DNA of 64,000 nucleotides. It comes from Verrucomicrobiota bacterium. Its GTDB lineage: Bacteria > Verrucomicrobiota > Verrucomicrobiia > Verrucomicrobiales > Verrucomicrobiaceae. The DNA lies in NCBI GenBank assembly GCA_963204975.1, contig CAUJJC010000351.1, positions 1-64,000 on the forward strand. The letters are read 5' to 3'. Shown here one piece after another: positions 53,938 to 62,847 of the stretch. Positions within the stretch are counted from its first letter, which is position 1; the number at the start of each line of letters is the position of its first letter. The translations under genes were made by a program, and so were the position numbers. The notes below the pieces were generated by a model. It was not told where the DNA came from and did no database searches. It saw nothing but the letters and a program-made list of their open reading frames with translations.

Positions 53938-54450
53938 ATGGCCAGAATCGTTCTCAAAACTCCCGAAGGACAAATGTTCGAAGCAGAACTGACCGGCAAT
54001 CGCCAGTCCGTTGGTCGCAATGACGACAATGACATCGCCATTCCCGATGGTTCGGTTTCGGGCTCACATGGCGAATTCGTCAACAATGGTGGCACCTGGG
54101 CATTCACGGACCTGGGCTCGACCAACGGCACCAAGATCAATGGCGAGCGTGTGGACAATGTGGAACTGGGCCATGGCGCGGAGTTTGAGATCGGCCATGT
54201 GGCTGTGACTTTCTACGACGAGGAAGCCGCCCCCGCAGCCTCCGCGCCCGTATCTGCCGCCCCTCGCGCCATGACGGCCTCCTCGGATGGCTACGGTGCT
54301 CAGAAGATTGATCGCGCCGCCCGCACCGGTTTCGGTGCCAAGAAGGTGAAGGCCGACGGCTCCCGCACCATGCTCATGCTCCTCGGAGTGGTGGGTCTGC
54401 TCGCCGTGCTCGGCATTGCCGCCATGATCATCACTGACGGTCTCAAGTAA
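53938..54450 (+). CDS. FHA-domain membrane protein
   Basis: A 170-residue protein with an N-terminal forkhead-associated domain (residues 1-95: QSVGRNDDNDIAI, VSGSHGEFV, DLGSTNGTKING), the fold that binds phosphothreonine peptides. GR, SxxH and NG residues of the binding face are present. An Ala-rich linker leads to a C-terminal helix (TMLMLLGVVGLLAVLGIAAMIIT), so the domain faces the cytoplasm. It would read out a Ser/Thr kinase signal at the membrane; no kinase gene is nearby. Confidence 0.9.
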   Translation: MARIVLKTPEGQMFEAELTGNRQSVGRNDDNDIAIPDGSVSGSHGEFVNNGGTWAFTDLGSTNGTKINGERVDNVELGHGAEFEIGHVAVTFYDEEAAPAASAPVSAAPRAMTASSDGYGAQKIDRAARTGFGAKKVKADGSRTMLMLLGVVGLLAVLGIAAMIITDGLK

Positions 54451-54483
54451 ACTCTCTGGAGACTGGATTGCTTGATTCTCGAT

Positions 54484-54501
54484 GCTGGTTCCCTAACCAG
54501 C
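54484..54501 (+). terminator. Hairpin after the FHA gene
   Basis: GCTGGTT-CCCT-AACCAGC, a perfect 7-bp stem 33 bases after the stop codon; no T run. Confidence 0.4.
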
Positions 54502-54602
54502 ACCAGCAGGCAACGCGTGGTGACCTCCTGTCGTCACCCTTCCGCGTCATTCGTCACCCAGTCCCCCGCATCTAGCATTCATTCCCCCAGCATCCAGTTT
54601 CC

Positions 54603-55877
54603 ATGTCCAATACCATCGTAGTCGGCGCCCAGTGGGGCGATGAAGGCAAAGGCAAGATCGTTGATTACCTCACGGAGCACGTCGATGTGGTCGTGCGCGC
54701 CCAGGGCGGCAACAACGCCGGCCACACCGTCATCCACAACGACGTGAAGTATGTGCTGCACCTCGTGCCCAGCGGCATCCTCTGGGGCGACAAGCTGAAC
54801 GTCATCGGCAATGGCGTGGTCCTCGACCCCATCGGTCTCGTGGAAGAATTCATCAAGCTGCGCGGCCAGGGTGTGGCCATCACACCGGACAACCTGCTGA
54901 TCTCCGACTGCGCGCACCTGGCCATGCCTTACCACAAGGGTCTGGACAAAGCACGCGAGGCTGCCCGTGGCGATAAGAAAATCGGCACCACGGGGCGCGG
55001 CATCGGCCCGTCGTATTCAGACAAGGTGGAGCGCATGGGCCTGCGCGGCTCCGCTCTGCGCGACCCGGATGCGCTTTGCCAGGAGGTCGCAGAACGCATC
55101 GCCTTGCACAATGAGTTCATCACCAGCCAGGGCATTGAGGCGGTGAACGCCGATGAAGTCCTGCCCAAGCTGCGCGAGGCCGCGATCATGCTGGCGCCGC
55201 ATGTGACCAACACGGTCGTGGCGCTGCACGACGCGCGGAAGGCGGGCAAGGACATGCTCTTCGAAGGCGCGCAAGGCACCTTCCTCGACATCGACCACGG
55301 CACCTATCCTTTCGTCACTTCGTCGAACACGACCACCGGCGGTGCCTGCACCGGCAGCGGCGTCTCGCCTCGTCACATCAACCGCGTGGTCGCCGTGGCC
55401 AAGGCCTACACGACTCGCGTTGGCTCCGGTCCTTTCACGACGGAGAACGATGCCATCGGCGACATGCTGCACAACATGGGCCGCGAGTTCGGTGCCACCA
55501 CGGGCCGTGCCCGCCGCTGCGGCTGGCTGGACATGGTGCTCGTCCATTGGGCCTGCATGGTCAATGGCGCAGACGAACTGGCCATCACGAACCTCGACGG
55601 TCTCGATGGCTTGGACACGATCAAGCTCTGCACCGCCTACAAGCTGGATGGCAAGGTGATCAACCATCCGCCGAGCACCATCGCCGAGATCGAGCGCCTG
55701 GAACCCGTTTACGAAGAGCATCAGGGCTGGAAGCAAGACCTCAGCGGCATCCGCAATGCGGATGATCTGCCACCGCTCGCGAAGCAGTATCTCGCCCGCG
55801 TAGCGGAACTCGCCGAGGCTCCCGTGACGCTCATCGGCATCGGTCCCTCGCGCGATCAGACCCTTCGCGTCGCCTGA
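54603..55877 (+). CDS. purA: Adenylosuccinate synthetase
   Basis: Joins IMP and aspartate with GTP in AMP synthesis. The 424-residue chain has the full set of motifs: GAQWGDEGKGKIVD (phosphate loop and catalytic Asp), GGNNAGHT with catalytic His, GTTGRGIGPSYSDK, FEGAQGTFLDIDHGTYPFVTSS, and the C-terminal GIGPSRDQT. Length and order are normal. It is convergent with the response regulator gene, 23 bases apart. Confidence 0.97.
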   Translation: MSNTIVVGAQWGDEGKGKIVDYLTEHVDVVVRAQGGNNAGHTVIHNDVKYVLHLVPSGILWGDKLNVIGNGVVLDPIGLVEEFIKLRGQGVAITPDNLLISDCAHLAMPYHKGLDKAREAARGDKKIGTTGRGIGPSYSDKVERMGLRGSALRDPDALCQEVAERIALHNEFITSQGIEAVNADEVLPKLREAAIMLAPHVTNTVVALHDARKAGKDMLFEGAQGTFLDIDHGTYPFVTSSNTTTGGACTGSGVSPRHINRVVAVAKAYTTRVGSGPFTTENDAIGDMLHNMGREFGATTGRARRCGWLDMVLVHWACMVNGADELAITNLDGLDGLDTIKLCTAYKLDGKVINHPPSTIAEIERLEPVYEEHQGWKQDLSGIRNADDLPPLAKQYLARVAELAEAPVTLIGIGPSRDQTLRVA

Positions 55878-55900
55878 GGTCCACGGCGTTTGGATTGCCC

Positions 55901-56566
55901 TCAGTCTGAGTTGAGCCGGTAACCAATCCCCGGCTCGTTCACGATGCGTGGCCCGCTGTCACCTAGCTTTTTGCGCAGGTGATTGATGTGAACGCGCAGG
56001 CCTTCGCTCGGATCGCTGCTCTGGCCGGCCCACACTTGTTTCACGATCTGATTCTGCGTGACGATGCGTCCCGAATGCTCCGCGAGCACCTTTAATAGCG
56101 CGAACTCGGTGGGCGTCAGCTTCAGCAGTTCATCGCCAAGGCGGGCCTCATGATGAAGAAGGTCGAGCACCAATGCACCGGCAACAATCTGAGGACTCTG
56201 GCGTGTGAACCGACGACGCTGAATCACATCGAGTCTCGCCAGCAGTTCCGCCGTGCCGAAGGGTTTCGTCACGTAGTCATCGGCTCCGAGTTCCAAGGCC
56301 TCGACCTTCACCGTCTCGTGATCGCGCACGCTCAGAATGAGCACGGGCACATCCGTCCACTCGCGCAGACGTTTGAGCACCTCAATGCCACCTAGCCCCG
56401 GCAGACCGAGATCGAGCAGCACCACATCGGGCCGCTGAAACGCCGCTTCTTGCAACCCAAGCTGCCCTTCCGCTGCTTCGCAGACCTCATAGCCACGGGA
56501 CTCGAGCACCATGCGCAGGAGACGGCGCATCTGCTGCTCGTCATCAATGATCAATGCTTTGCTCAT
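55901..56566 (-). CDS. KdpE-like response regulator
   Basis: A 221-residue OmpR-family regulator: receiver domain with Asp8/Asp9 (LIIDDE), phosphoacceptor Asp52 (VVLLDLGLPG) and Lys at GADDYVTKPFG; winged-helix domain with LTPTEFALLKVLAEHSGRIVTQNQIVKQVWG-like sequence and RVHINHLRKKLGD. It is close to KdpE, which switches on high-affinity potassium uptake in other bacteria. It overlaps the kinase gene by four bases. The kup gene 2 kb further on has a matching upstream motif and is a likely target. Confidence 0.85.
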   Translation of the reverse strand: MSKALIIDDEQQMRRLLRMVLESRGYEVCEAAEGQLGLQEAAFQRPDVVLLDLGLPGLGGIEVLKRLREWTDVPVLILSVRDHETVKVEALELGADDYVTKPFGTAELLARLDVIQRRRFTRQSPQIVAGALVLDLLHHEARLGDELLKLTPTEFALLKVLAEHSGRIVTQNQIVKQVWAGQSSDPSEGLRVHINHLRKKLGDSGPRIVNEPGIGYRLNSD

Positions 56567-57657
56567 GAGGGATTGCGGCTTTTGACAGGCAGGCGAAGCA
56601 CAAACTCAGCGCCTCCCTGTGGGTGATTGCGAGCTTCGATGTCACCTTTCATCGCGCGCATCAAGCCGCGAGCGATGGCGAGGCCGAGGCCAGTGCCGCC
56701 AGCGGGCGAATCGGGAGCGCGGTAAAACTTGTCGAACACCCGCCCCTCCTTTCCGGGCGGCAGGCCAGGGCCATGATCGCGCACGCGGAGTTCCAGCGCA
56801 CCGTCCTTGAGTGCCGCATGAATCTCGATCTCCGACCCTGCTGGCGTGTAGAGCGTGGCATTGTGCAGAACATTGCCCAGCACCTGCGCAAGCAATCGGC
56901 TGTCGAGCATCACCAGAGGCATCTCAGCAACGCCACGAACGTTGACGACATGCAAGGCAAGCTCGTTGCTGATCGGCTTCATCGCCTGCTCCAGCACATC
57001 CACCACCTCGCACCAGTCGGGACGAGGCTTGAGGGCTTCGGACTCCACGCGAGTCATTTCCAGGAAGTTCTCCACGATGCGCTGCAGCCGTCTGTTAGCC
57101 GTCTCGATCTCCGCCGCATACGGGTTCCCCTGTCCCAGCCCGTCCAAGGCCGTGCGAATGATCGCGATGGGAGTCTTGAGTTCATGGGACACACTGTCGA
57201 GCAACGTGCGATGCAGCCGCTCCGACTCCGCGAGCAATTCAGCGCGATGCTTCTCTGCCAGCAATTCCTCCCGCTCACGATGATTCTGTTCCAAGGCCGC
57301 CTCACGCTCCCGCAGACGAGTGATGAGATGCCCCATGCTCAGAGCGACCACGAAGAACATCGCAAACATCGTGATGTCCTGCGGCTTCTCGATGTGCAAA
57401 GTGAACTGCGGCGGGATAAAGATGAAGTTCCACACCACCGCACTCACCGCCGCCATGGCCAGCACAGGCCCGCGATTCCATCGTGTGCCAGCCAGCACGA
57501 TCGCCATCAAGAAGACGAGGGCCGAGAACAAGTAGCCCGTGTAAGGCAGGAGCACCCAGCACGTCGAAGCCAGCACGAAGAGAATCGTCAGCCCCCAGCT
57601 GAACTGCCCCACAACAGCCGCAGGCAGAGGTATGCGAGGTTTGGATGGATCGTTCAT
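56563..57657 (-). CDS. KdpD-like sensor histidine kinase lacking the KdpD N-terminal domain
   Basis: A 364-residue kinase from the ATG at 57657. Four helices (about residues 16-110) correspond to the DUF4118 membrane part of KdpD. HisKA follows with His158 (DSVSHELKTPIAII), then the ATPase motifs NVLHNATLYTP, RVRDHGPGLPPG and GGTGLGLAIARGL. The large cytoplasmic sensor (KdpD and USP-like) domain found in E. coli is absent, as in other short homologues. An ATGA overlap with the response regulator gene indicates coupled translation. Confidence 0.85.
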   Translation of the reverse strand: MNDPSKPRIPLPAAVVGQFSWGLTILFVLASTCWVLLPYTGYLFSALVFLMAIVLAGTRWNRGPVLAMAAVSAVVWNFIFIPPQFTLHIEKPQDITMFAMFFVVALSMGHLITRLREREAALEQNHREREELLAEKHRAELLAESERLHRTLLDSVSHELKTPIAIIRTALDGLGQGNPYAAEIETANRRLQRIVENFLEMTRVESEALKPRPDWCEVVDVLEQAMKPISNELALHVVNVRGVAEMPLVMLDSRLLAQVLGNVLHNATLYTPAGSEIEIHAALKDGALELRVRDHGPGLPPGKEGRVFDKFYRAPDSPAGGTGLGLAIARGLMRAMKGDIEARNHPQGGAEFVLRLPVKSRNPS

Positions 57658-57688
57658 GGCGTTATCGTGCGAGTGAAATGCCTTGTCG

Positions 57689-57729
57689 CCAGTGAACAGG
57701 AGTCTCCGAAGCGTTAAGAAGGTGTAAAC
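57689..57729 (-). promoter_or_regulatory. Conserved upstream motif shared with kup
   Basis: On the reverse strand TTTACACCTTCTTAACGCTTCGG is followed by GTTCACTGGCG, ending 32 bases from the kinase ATG. The same order occurs before kup (60701-60743). The TTYACAC-TTCTTAACG pair resembles the direct-repeat sites of OmpR-type regulators such as KdpE. Confidence 0.5.
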
Positions 57730-57736
57730 GCTCGAT

Positions 57737-58450
57737 TCACTTTTCGAGCTTATCGATCTGCTCAGCGATGAAACCCGGAGGTGGCTGACCAGGAGGCTGC
57801 GTCGAAATGGACGCAGGGTCGAGGATGTCACGCTTTAGATCAAAGCGATGCCCGTAAATTTCGAGCAGGGCTGCTTCGGCATTGAAGCGGAATGAATTCA
57901 ATCCGCCATCGTGCGGCGGACGGAAGCTGGATTCGCAGTTTACCAAGTCCTGAAGGAACTCGGGCAGCGTCGGATGTCCGCCGCTGAGTTCACGCACACG
58001 CTGGAAGGCTCGCCGGTCTTTGGGGATGAGGGCTTCCTGACCTTCCACGCGCGAACGATGGAGTTTCGCGATGAGAATGTCCCGCAGATGAGGCACGATG
58101 ATGGTCAGACCTTGCCGGACTTCAGTGTGGGCACGCTGGAGGTAATGCGGCGTCGGATTGAAAAGCAATGGCGGGCATATCTGCACTCCAAAAGCGGAGC
58201 GAACGTTTCCTGCACGGCCCAGGCCGACCTCGGTGGCGATGCGGCGCAGCTTTTCTCCCCCCTCTAGCACCATGATGTCCACATCGGCACTGGCGAAGTC
58301 TTCATCGAGGCAGAGTTGAATGGGTGCGGAACCGAAAATCGTCAGAGGCTGATCGTAGCTAGGCATCGCCTGATGCACGGCGGCAAAAAATGAATCCAGC
58401 ACTTTGCCTGCGAGCGTGTCCCAGCGGGGACGTGGCGGCATCCAGTTCAT
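57737..58450 (-). CDS. Nucleotidyltransferase-like protein
   Basis: A 237-residue protein from the ATG at 58450. The stretch FGSAPIQLCLDEDFASADVD has the Gly-Ser and Asp-x-Asp pattern of the minimal nucleotidyltransferase superfamily, and RDILIAKLHRSRVEGQE resembles the DUF6036-like group. A C-terminal Pro-rich piece (STQPPGQPPPG) follows. A longer frame from 58555 overlaps the small upstream gene and is unlikely. Its start overlaps that gene by four bases, a layout typical of toxin-antitoxin and other coupled pairs. The substrate is unknown. Confidence 0.65.
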   Translation of the reverse strand: MNWMPPRPRWDTLAGKVLDSFFAAVHQAMPSYDQPLTIFGSAPIQLCLDEDFASADVDIMVLEGGEKLRRIATEVGLGRAGNVRSAFGVQICPPLLFNPTPHYLQRAHTEVRQGLTIIVPHLRDILIAKLHRSRVEGQEALIPKDRRAFQRVRELSGGHPTLPEFLQDLVNCESSFRPPHDGGLNSFRFNAEAALLEIYGHRFDLKRDILDPASISTQPPGQPPPGFIAEQIDKLEK

Positions 58451-58698
58451 GATTGGGCGATGGGTTGCTCTTGCTTCAGCCAGCGCATAGCCTGCATGAC
58501 TAGCCGGTCTTCCACACCGGGATTCAGGGCAAGCTGGCGGGCCAGATCGCACCATTTTTTGCGCTGCCGAAGACGGCGGCTGACGAGCACACGAGCCACG
58601 ATGCGTGAGAGGCGGTAATAGGCATCACCAGAGCCGCGTTCAGCGAAATCACCCAACCGCACGGCAAGCGAAGCGATGGAGGGTGGGGAGGCAGTCAT
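58447..58698 (-). CDS. Small helical protein coupled to the nucleotidyltransferase gene
   Basis: An 83-residue basic, helical protein (MTASPPSIASLAVRLGDFAE) with RIVARVLVSRRLRQRKKWCDLARQLALNPG. No family is recognised. The four-base overlap with the nucleotidyltransferase gene implies joint translation; a partner or antitoxin role is possible but is inferred only from that. Confidence 0.5.
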   Translation of the reverse strand: MTASPPSIASLAVRLGDFAERGSGDAYYRLSRIVARVLVSRRLRQRKKWCDLARQLALNPGVEDRLVMQAMRWLKQEQPIAQS

Positions 58699-58722
58699 GC
58701 CCAGAGACTAAGGGCACCGCAT

Positions 58723-60666
58723 TTAGATTTCAACCTGCTGTCCAAGCTCGATCACTCGCCCAACGGGAATCTGGAAATACGTGGCAGGCTGTTGGGCCAG
58801 CTTGCTGGCAAACGAGAACAGATGCTCACGCCAGCGCGCCATGCCTGGCGACTTGCTCGGAATGATGATTTCCCGGCCCAGGAAGAACGTCGCTTTCTCA
58901 GGCTCCACATCGAGGCCGTAGTTGCTGCACTGTCGAAGCAATCGCGGAACATTGGGCTTCTGCATGAAGCCGTAGCGACCCGTGACACGCCAGAACCCAT
59001 CACCGAGCTGCTCGACTTGCACACGACGGCTCGGGAGCACCCAAGGTTCATCTTCCGTCACGAGCGTCATGAAGATCACGCGCTGATGAATCGCCTGATA
59101 ATGCTTCAGGCTGTGCAGCAAAGCGACAGGCGAGCGTCCGCTCGTGCTCGTCATGAAAATCGCCGAGCCCGGCACCTTCACGATCTTGCTATGGGACAAG
59201 CTCTCGATCAGCATCTCCTGCGAGATAGCACTCCTTTCCATTGAGGCCCGCACCAACCTGCGACCCATCGCCCAGGTGGTCATCAGCGTGAAGATCACAG
59301 CACCCACAGCCAACGGGAACCAACCGCCGTCAAAGAACTTCACCAGGTTCGCACTCAGGAAAGCGAGTTCCACCGAACCAAACACAACACACAACGGCAA
59401 GGTCTTGAGCACCGACCACTTCCAAAGATGTCGTGCTGTGAAGTAGAACAGCACGGTCGTGATCAGCATGGTCATGGTCACCGCCACACCATAAGCAGCC
59501 GCCAGATTCGACGAGGTGCGGAAGGCGAGAACAAGCGCAAGGCAGGCGAGCATCAGCAGCCAGTTCACCATGGGAATGTAGATCTGGCCACGGGCATGCT
59601 CAGAGGTATGGCGAATGCTCAGACGTGGCAGATAGCCAAGCTGGACGGCGCTGAGCGTCAGCGAGTAAGTGCCCGTGATGAGCGCCTGTGAAGCAATGAC
59701 CGTGGCAGCTGTGGCGAGCAACACGAGCGGTAACGTCGCCCAGCCTGGAGCCATCTGGAAGAAGGGCGCATTCGCCAGCTCAGGACGGTGCAGGAGCAAC
59801 GCCCCTTGCCCAAGGTAGTTCAGCCCAAGAGCCGGAAACACGAGTGAGAACCAGCCCCGGCGAATCGGTCCAGCCCCGAAGTGGCCCATGTCCGCATACA
59901 GAGCCTCACCACCCGTGACCGCCAGGAACACGCTGCCCAGAATCACAAAGCCCGCATGGCCTGAGGTCATCAAGAAGTGCCAGCCATGCCAGGGATTGAT
60001 GGCGGCAAGGATCTCAGGACCATTCAGAAGCTGAAACAGCCCGAGGACTCCCAGGCTGACAAACCAGAGGCCCGTGATCGGTCCAAAGAACCGCCCCACT
60101 TTGGCTGTGCCGAGAAACTGCACCGAGAACAGCACGATCAAGATAACGATGGTGATCCCCATGATCAGCCACTGCATGTGATGCTCCCAGGCCGCTGCTT
60201 CCACTGCATCCACAGGCGTGGCTCCGAGCAGCCCGCCATCTTTGAGACCTTCTACCGCACTCAGCACAGAAATGGCAGGCGTGATGATCCCGTCACCGAA
60301 CAAAAGGGCGGCACCAAACAATCCCAGCAGCACCACCACGACCCGGCGCTTGGACGTTTCACTCATGCCATGAGAAGCCAGGGCCATCAATGAGAGCACC
60401 CCACCTTCACCCTTGTTGTCAGCGCGCAGGATGAAGACGAGGTATTTGACGCAGATGAGCAAAATCAGCGACCAGAGCACGAGCGAGACGACGCCGAGGA
60501 TGTTCGCATGGGTCGCGGCGATGTGATGGGGACTATGAGGACTGAAGCATTCCTTCAAGGTGTAGATCGGGCTTGTCCCAATGTCCCCAAACACCACCCC
60601 GAGCGCCGCGACGACGAGGGTGGCAGTGGAGAGCTTGTGGAGGCCGTGTTTATCGTTGTCGTTCAT
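58723..60666 (-). CDS. kup: Kup-family potassium uptake protein
   Basis: A 647-residue K+/H+ symporter. From the ATG at 60666 the sequence begins ALGVVFGDIGTSPIYTLKE, the signature of the KUP family, and runs through about twelve helices (GLFGAALLFGDGIITPAISVLSA, GGEALYADMGHFG) with a C-terminal cytoplasmic domain (FMTSTSGRSPVALLHSLKHYQAIH, GRYGFMQKPNVP). The full set of conserved Asp/Gly residues in the first helices is present. Its upstream region shares a motif with the KdpDE-like operon. Confidence 0.95.
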   Translation of the reverse strand: MNDNDKHGLHKLSTATLVVAALGVVFGDIGTSPIYTLKECFSPHSPHHIAATHANILGVVSLVLWSLILLICVKYLVFILRADNKGEGGVLSLMALASHGMSETSKRRVVVVLLGLFGAALLFGDGIITPAISVLSAVEGLKDGGLLGATPVDAVEAAAWEHHMQWLIMGITIVILIVLFSVQFLGTAKVGRFFGPITGLWFVSLGVLGLFQLLNGPEILAAINPWHGWHFLMTSGHAGFVILGSVFLAVTGGEALYADMGHFGAGPIRRGWFSLVFPALGLNYLGQGALLLHRPELANAPFFQMAPGWATLPLVLLATAATVIASQALITGTYSLTLSAVQLGYLPRLSIRHTSEHARGQIYIPMVNWLLMLACLALVLAFRTSSNLAAAYGVAVTMTMLITTVLFYFTARHLWKWSVLKTLPLCVVFGSVELAFLSANLVKFFDGGWFPLAVGAVIFTLMTTWAMGRRLVRASMERSAISQEMLIESLSHSKIVKVPGSAIFMTSTSGRSPVALLHSLKHYQAIHQRVIFMTLVTEDEPWVLPSRRVQVEQLGDGFWRVTGRYGFMQKPNVPRLLRQCSNYGLDVEPEKATFFLGREIIIPSKSPGMARWREHLFSFASKLAQQPATYFQIPVGRVIELGQQVEI

Positions 60667-60700
60667 GACGACTCGATCATTCCCGCACTCCCCTTGCCCG

Positions 60701-60743
60701 CCAGTGAACGGCTCGCGCCGAGGCGTTAAGAAAGTGTGAAGAC
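60701..60743 (-). promoter_or_regulatory. Conserved upstream motif of kup
   Basis: On the reverse strand TTCACACTTTCTTAACGCCTCGG is followed by GTTCACTGGCG, 35 bases before the kup ATG. It matches the motif upstream of the KdpD-like gene in order and spacing. Confidence 0.5.
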
Positions 60744-60775
60744 CACCGTCGGACAGCAAGCCTGCGACGAACCAA

Positions 60776-62185
60776 TCAAGCGATCAAAGCACGCACCACA
60801 TCGCCGCTCACATCGGTGAGGCGGTAATCACGACCATTGAAGCGATAGGTGAGCTGTTCGTGATCGAAGCCCAGCTGATGCAGGATCGTGGCGTGCAGGT
60901 CGGGCACGGACATGCGGTTCTCGACAGCGCTGTAGCCAAACTCGTCCGTGGCCCCGTGGATCATGCCTCCTTTGATACCACCGCCAGCCATCCACATAGT
61001 GAAACCCTTGGGATGATGATCGCGACCCTTGCCATTCTCGGCGACCGGTGAACGCCCGAACTCACCGCCCCAGACGACGAGCGTGGAATCGAGCATACCG
61101 CTGATCTTCAAGTCGTCGAGCAGTGCCGCGATGGGTCCATCCGTCTCGGCGCAGTGCAGGTCGTGATTGCGCTTGAGATCATCATGCGCATCCCAGGCTT
61201 TGGGTCCTTCATTGCCTCCGCTGTAAACTTGCACAAAGCGCACGCCACGCTCCACCAGTCGGCGAGCGAGCAGGCAGTTCTTGCCGAAGTGCGCAGTCAC
61301 CGGATGGTCGAGTCCATACATCTGGCGCACGGCTTCGGGTTCACGACTGAGGTCGGTGCATTCGCTCGCACTCATCTGCATCTTGAAGGCGAGTTCATAC
61401 GAGTTGATGCGGGCCGCGAGGGAACTCTCCGCTGGATTAGCTTCGGCGAACTCGGTGTTCCATTGCTTGAGCAAGTCGAGTCGCGCACGCTGCTGGGCTC
61501 GCGACACGTTCTTCGGCGGCGTGAGGTAGGCAATGGGCTCGCCGCTGCTGCGAAAGGGAACGCCTTGGAAAGTCGCGGGCATGAAGCCATTCGACCAGTT
61601 GAGCGCGCCATTCACGGGTGCGCCTTGCTTGTCCATCAGCACCACGAACGCGGGCAAATTCTCGCTCTCGGAGCCGAGCCCATACGTCACCCACGATCCC
61701 ATGCTGGGTCGGCCCGCTTGCATGAAGCCGGTGTTCATCTGGAAGAGCGCCGGGCCATGATTATTGCTCTCGGCATGCATGGATCGAATCATGCACAGGC
61801 TGTCCGCATGGCGTGCGAGGTTGGGATACACGGAGGCCATGTCGATGCCCGCCTGACCATGCTTGGCGAAGGGGTAGTAGCTCTGCATCGCCACGTTCTT
61901 CGTTTTGCCGCCCATGAAGGCATCTTCCTTTTTCCACACCGGGATCGCCTTGCCATGCCATTTCGCGAGTTCAGGCTTGGGATCAAAGAGATCCACATGC
62001 GATGGCCCGCCATACATGAAGAGGAAGATAACGGCCTTCGCCTTCGGCGCGAAATGCGGGGCCTTCGGTGCCATCGGATTCGATGTGTTCAATACACCGT
62101 CCGCACCGAGCAACGACTGCAAGGCCAGTCCGCCGAATCCGGTTCCTGCCTGCTGAAGAATGTGTCTGCGTGTGAGCGCCTGCAT
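60776..62185 (-). CDS. DUF1501 domain protein, exported
   Basis: A 469-residue protein with a twin-arginine start (LTRRHILQQAGTGFGGLALQ). It has the DUF1501 hallmarks: FLFMYGGPSHVDLFDPKP, DSLCMIRSMHAESNNHG, GSWVTYGLGSES, VVWGGEFGRSPVAENGKGRDHH and GFTMWMAGGGIKGG. The family has a sulfatase/alkaline phosphatase-like fold and unknown function. Usually a PSCyt/PSD1-type gene precedes it in an operon; here no such gene is next to it. Confidence 0.88.
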   Translation of the reverse strand: MQALTRRHILQQAGTGFGGLALQSLLGADGVLNTSNPMAPKAPHFAPKAKAVIFLFMYGGPSHVDLFDPKPELAKWHGKAIPVWKKEDAFMGGKTKNVAMQSYYPFAKHGQAGIDMASVYPNLARHADSLCMIRSMHAESNNHGPALFQMNTGFMQAGRPSMGSWVTYGLGSESENLPAFVVLMDKQGAPVNGALNWSNGFMPATFQGVPFRSSGEPIAYLTPPKNVSRAQQRARLDLLKQWNTEFAEANPAESSLAARINSYELAFKMQMSASECTDLSREPEAVRQMYGLDHPVTAHFGKNCLLARRLVERGVRFVQVYSGGNEGPKAWDAHDDLKRNHDLHCAETDGPIAALLDDLKISGMLDSTLVVWGGEFGRSPVAENGKGRDHHPKGFTMWMAGGGIKGGMIHGATDEFGYSAVENRMSVPDLHATILHQLGFDHEQLTYRFNGRDYRLTDVSGDVVRALIA

Positions 62186-62259
62186 CGCGTATGTGGGTGA
62201 TCAAACGCCACGAGAAGCCGGAGCTTCCATCGGTTTGCACATCCCCTTCCTTCCTCTTG

Positions 62260-62847
62260 CTAGACGAGCACCTTGATCGGCGAGATTGGATCGAGGTCGA
62301 AGACTTCATCCCCTGGAGGTCCGGGGAAGTTGTCCTCGCGGAATCGCCGCCAGGTATCCTTCGTGTGCTGGGAGAGCAGCTTCTGCGTGCCTTCACCGCA
62401 CTTGCCGCAAACCATCAGCCCATGCAGCAAACGATCCCCCTCACAGACACCCGTAAGCACAAACTCCGCTTCGTTGCCTGCGTGCTTGGCCGTGCCGCAG
62501 ACGCTGCAATGCGTGAGCCCGGACTCCAGATTCACATGCTCGTCCTGAAACTGTGCGAGCCGCTTCTTCGACTCCTGGGAAAACTCTTCCATCAACTGCG
62601 TGCGGCAGTGATCGCACAGCGCGTATTCAAAGACGCACTCGCCTTTCTTCCATGCCTTCGAGATTTGAAAGCCTCCGGGGAAGTCCTTGAGGCTCTCGCC
62701 ACACCGCGTGCAGTTCGCGAACGGCTCGTCCGTGTAGTCGGAGTTCAGCTCGCTCGGGATGGGTAGTGGCTCAGGCTCCTCGCCGAAGTTATGCATGGCG
62801 AAACAATGCTCGCGAGGCAGTCGTTTCACAGCGAAATCTCTCATCAT
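62260..62847 (-). CDS. Zinc-ribbon protein of unknown function
   Basis: Up to 195 residues with four CxxC pairs in order (CTRCGES, CDHCRTQ, CSVCGTA, CGKCGEG), enough to bind two zinc ions as in zinc ribbons. No enzyme motif is visible. The start could be the ATG at 62847, which overlaps the divergent propeller gene start, or the ATG at 62796 (MHNFGEEPEP), which gives 178 residues and leaves room for a promoter. Function unknown; a nucleic acid-binding or regulatory role is possible. Confidence 0.6.
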   Translation of the reverse strand: MMRDFAVKRLPREHCFAMHNFGEEPEPLPIPSELNSDYTDEPFANCTRCGESLKDFPGGFQISKAWKKGECVFEYALCDHCRTQLMEEFSQESKKRLAQFQDEHVNLESGLTHCSVCGTAKHAGNEAEFVLTGVCEGDRLLHGLMVCGKCGEGTQKLLSQHTKDTWRRFREDNFPGPPGDEVFDLDPISPIKVLV

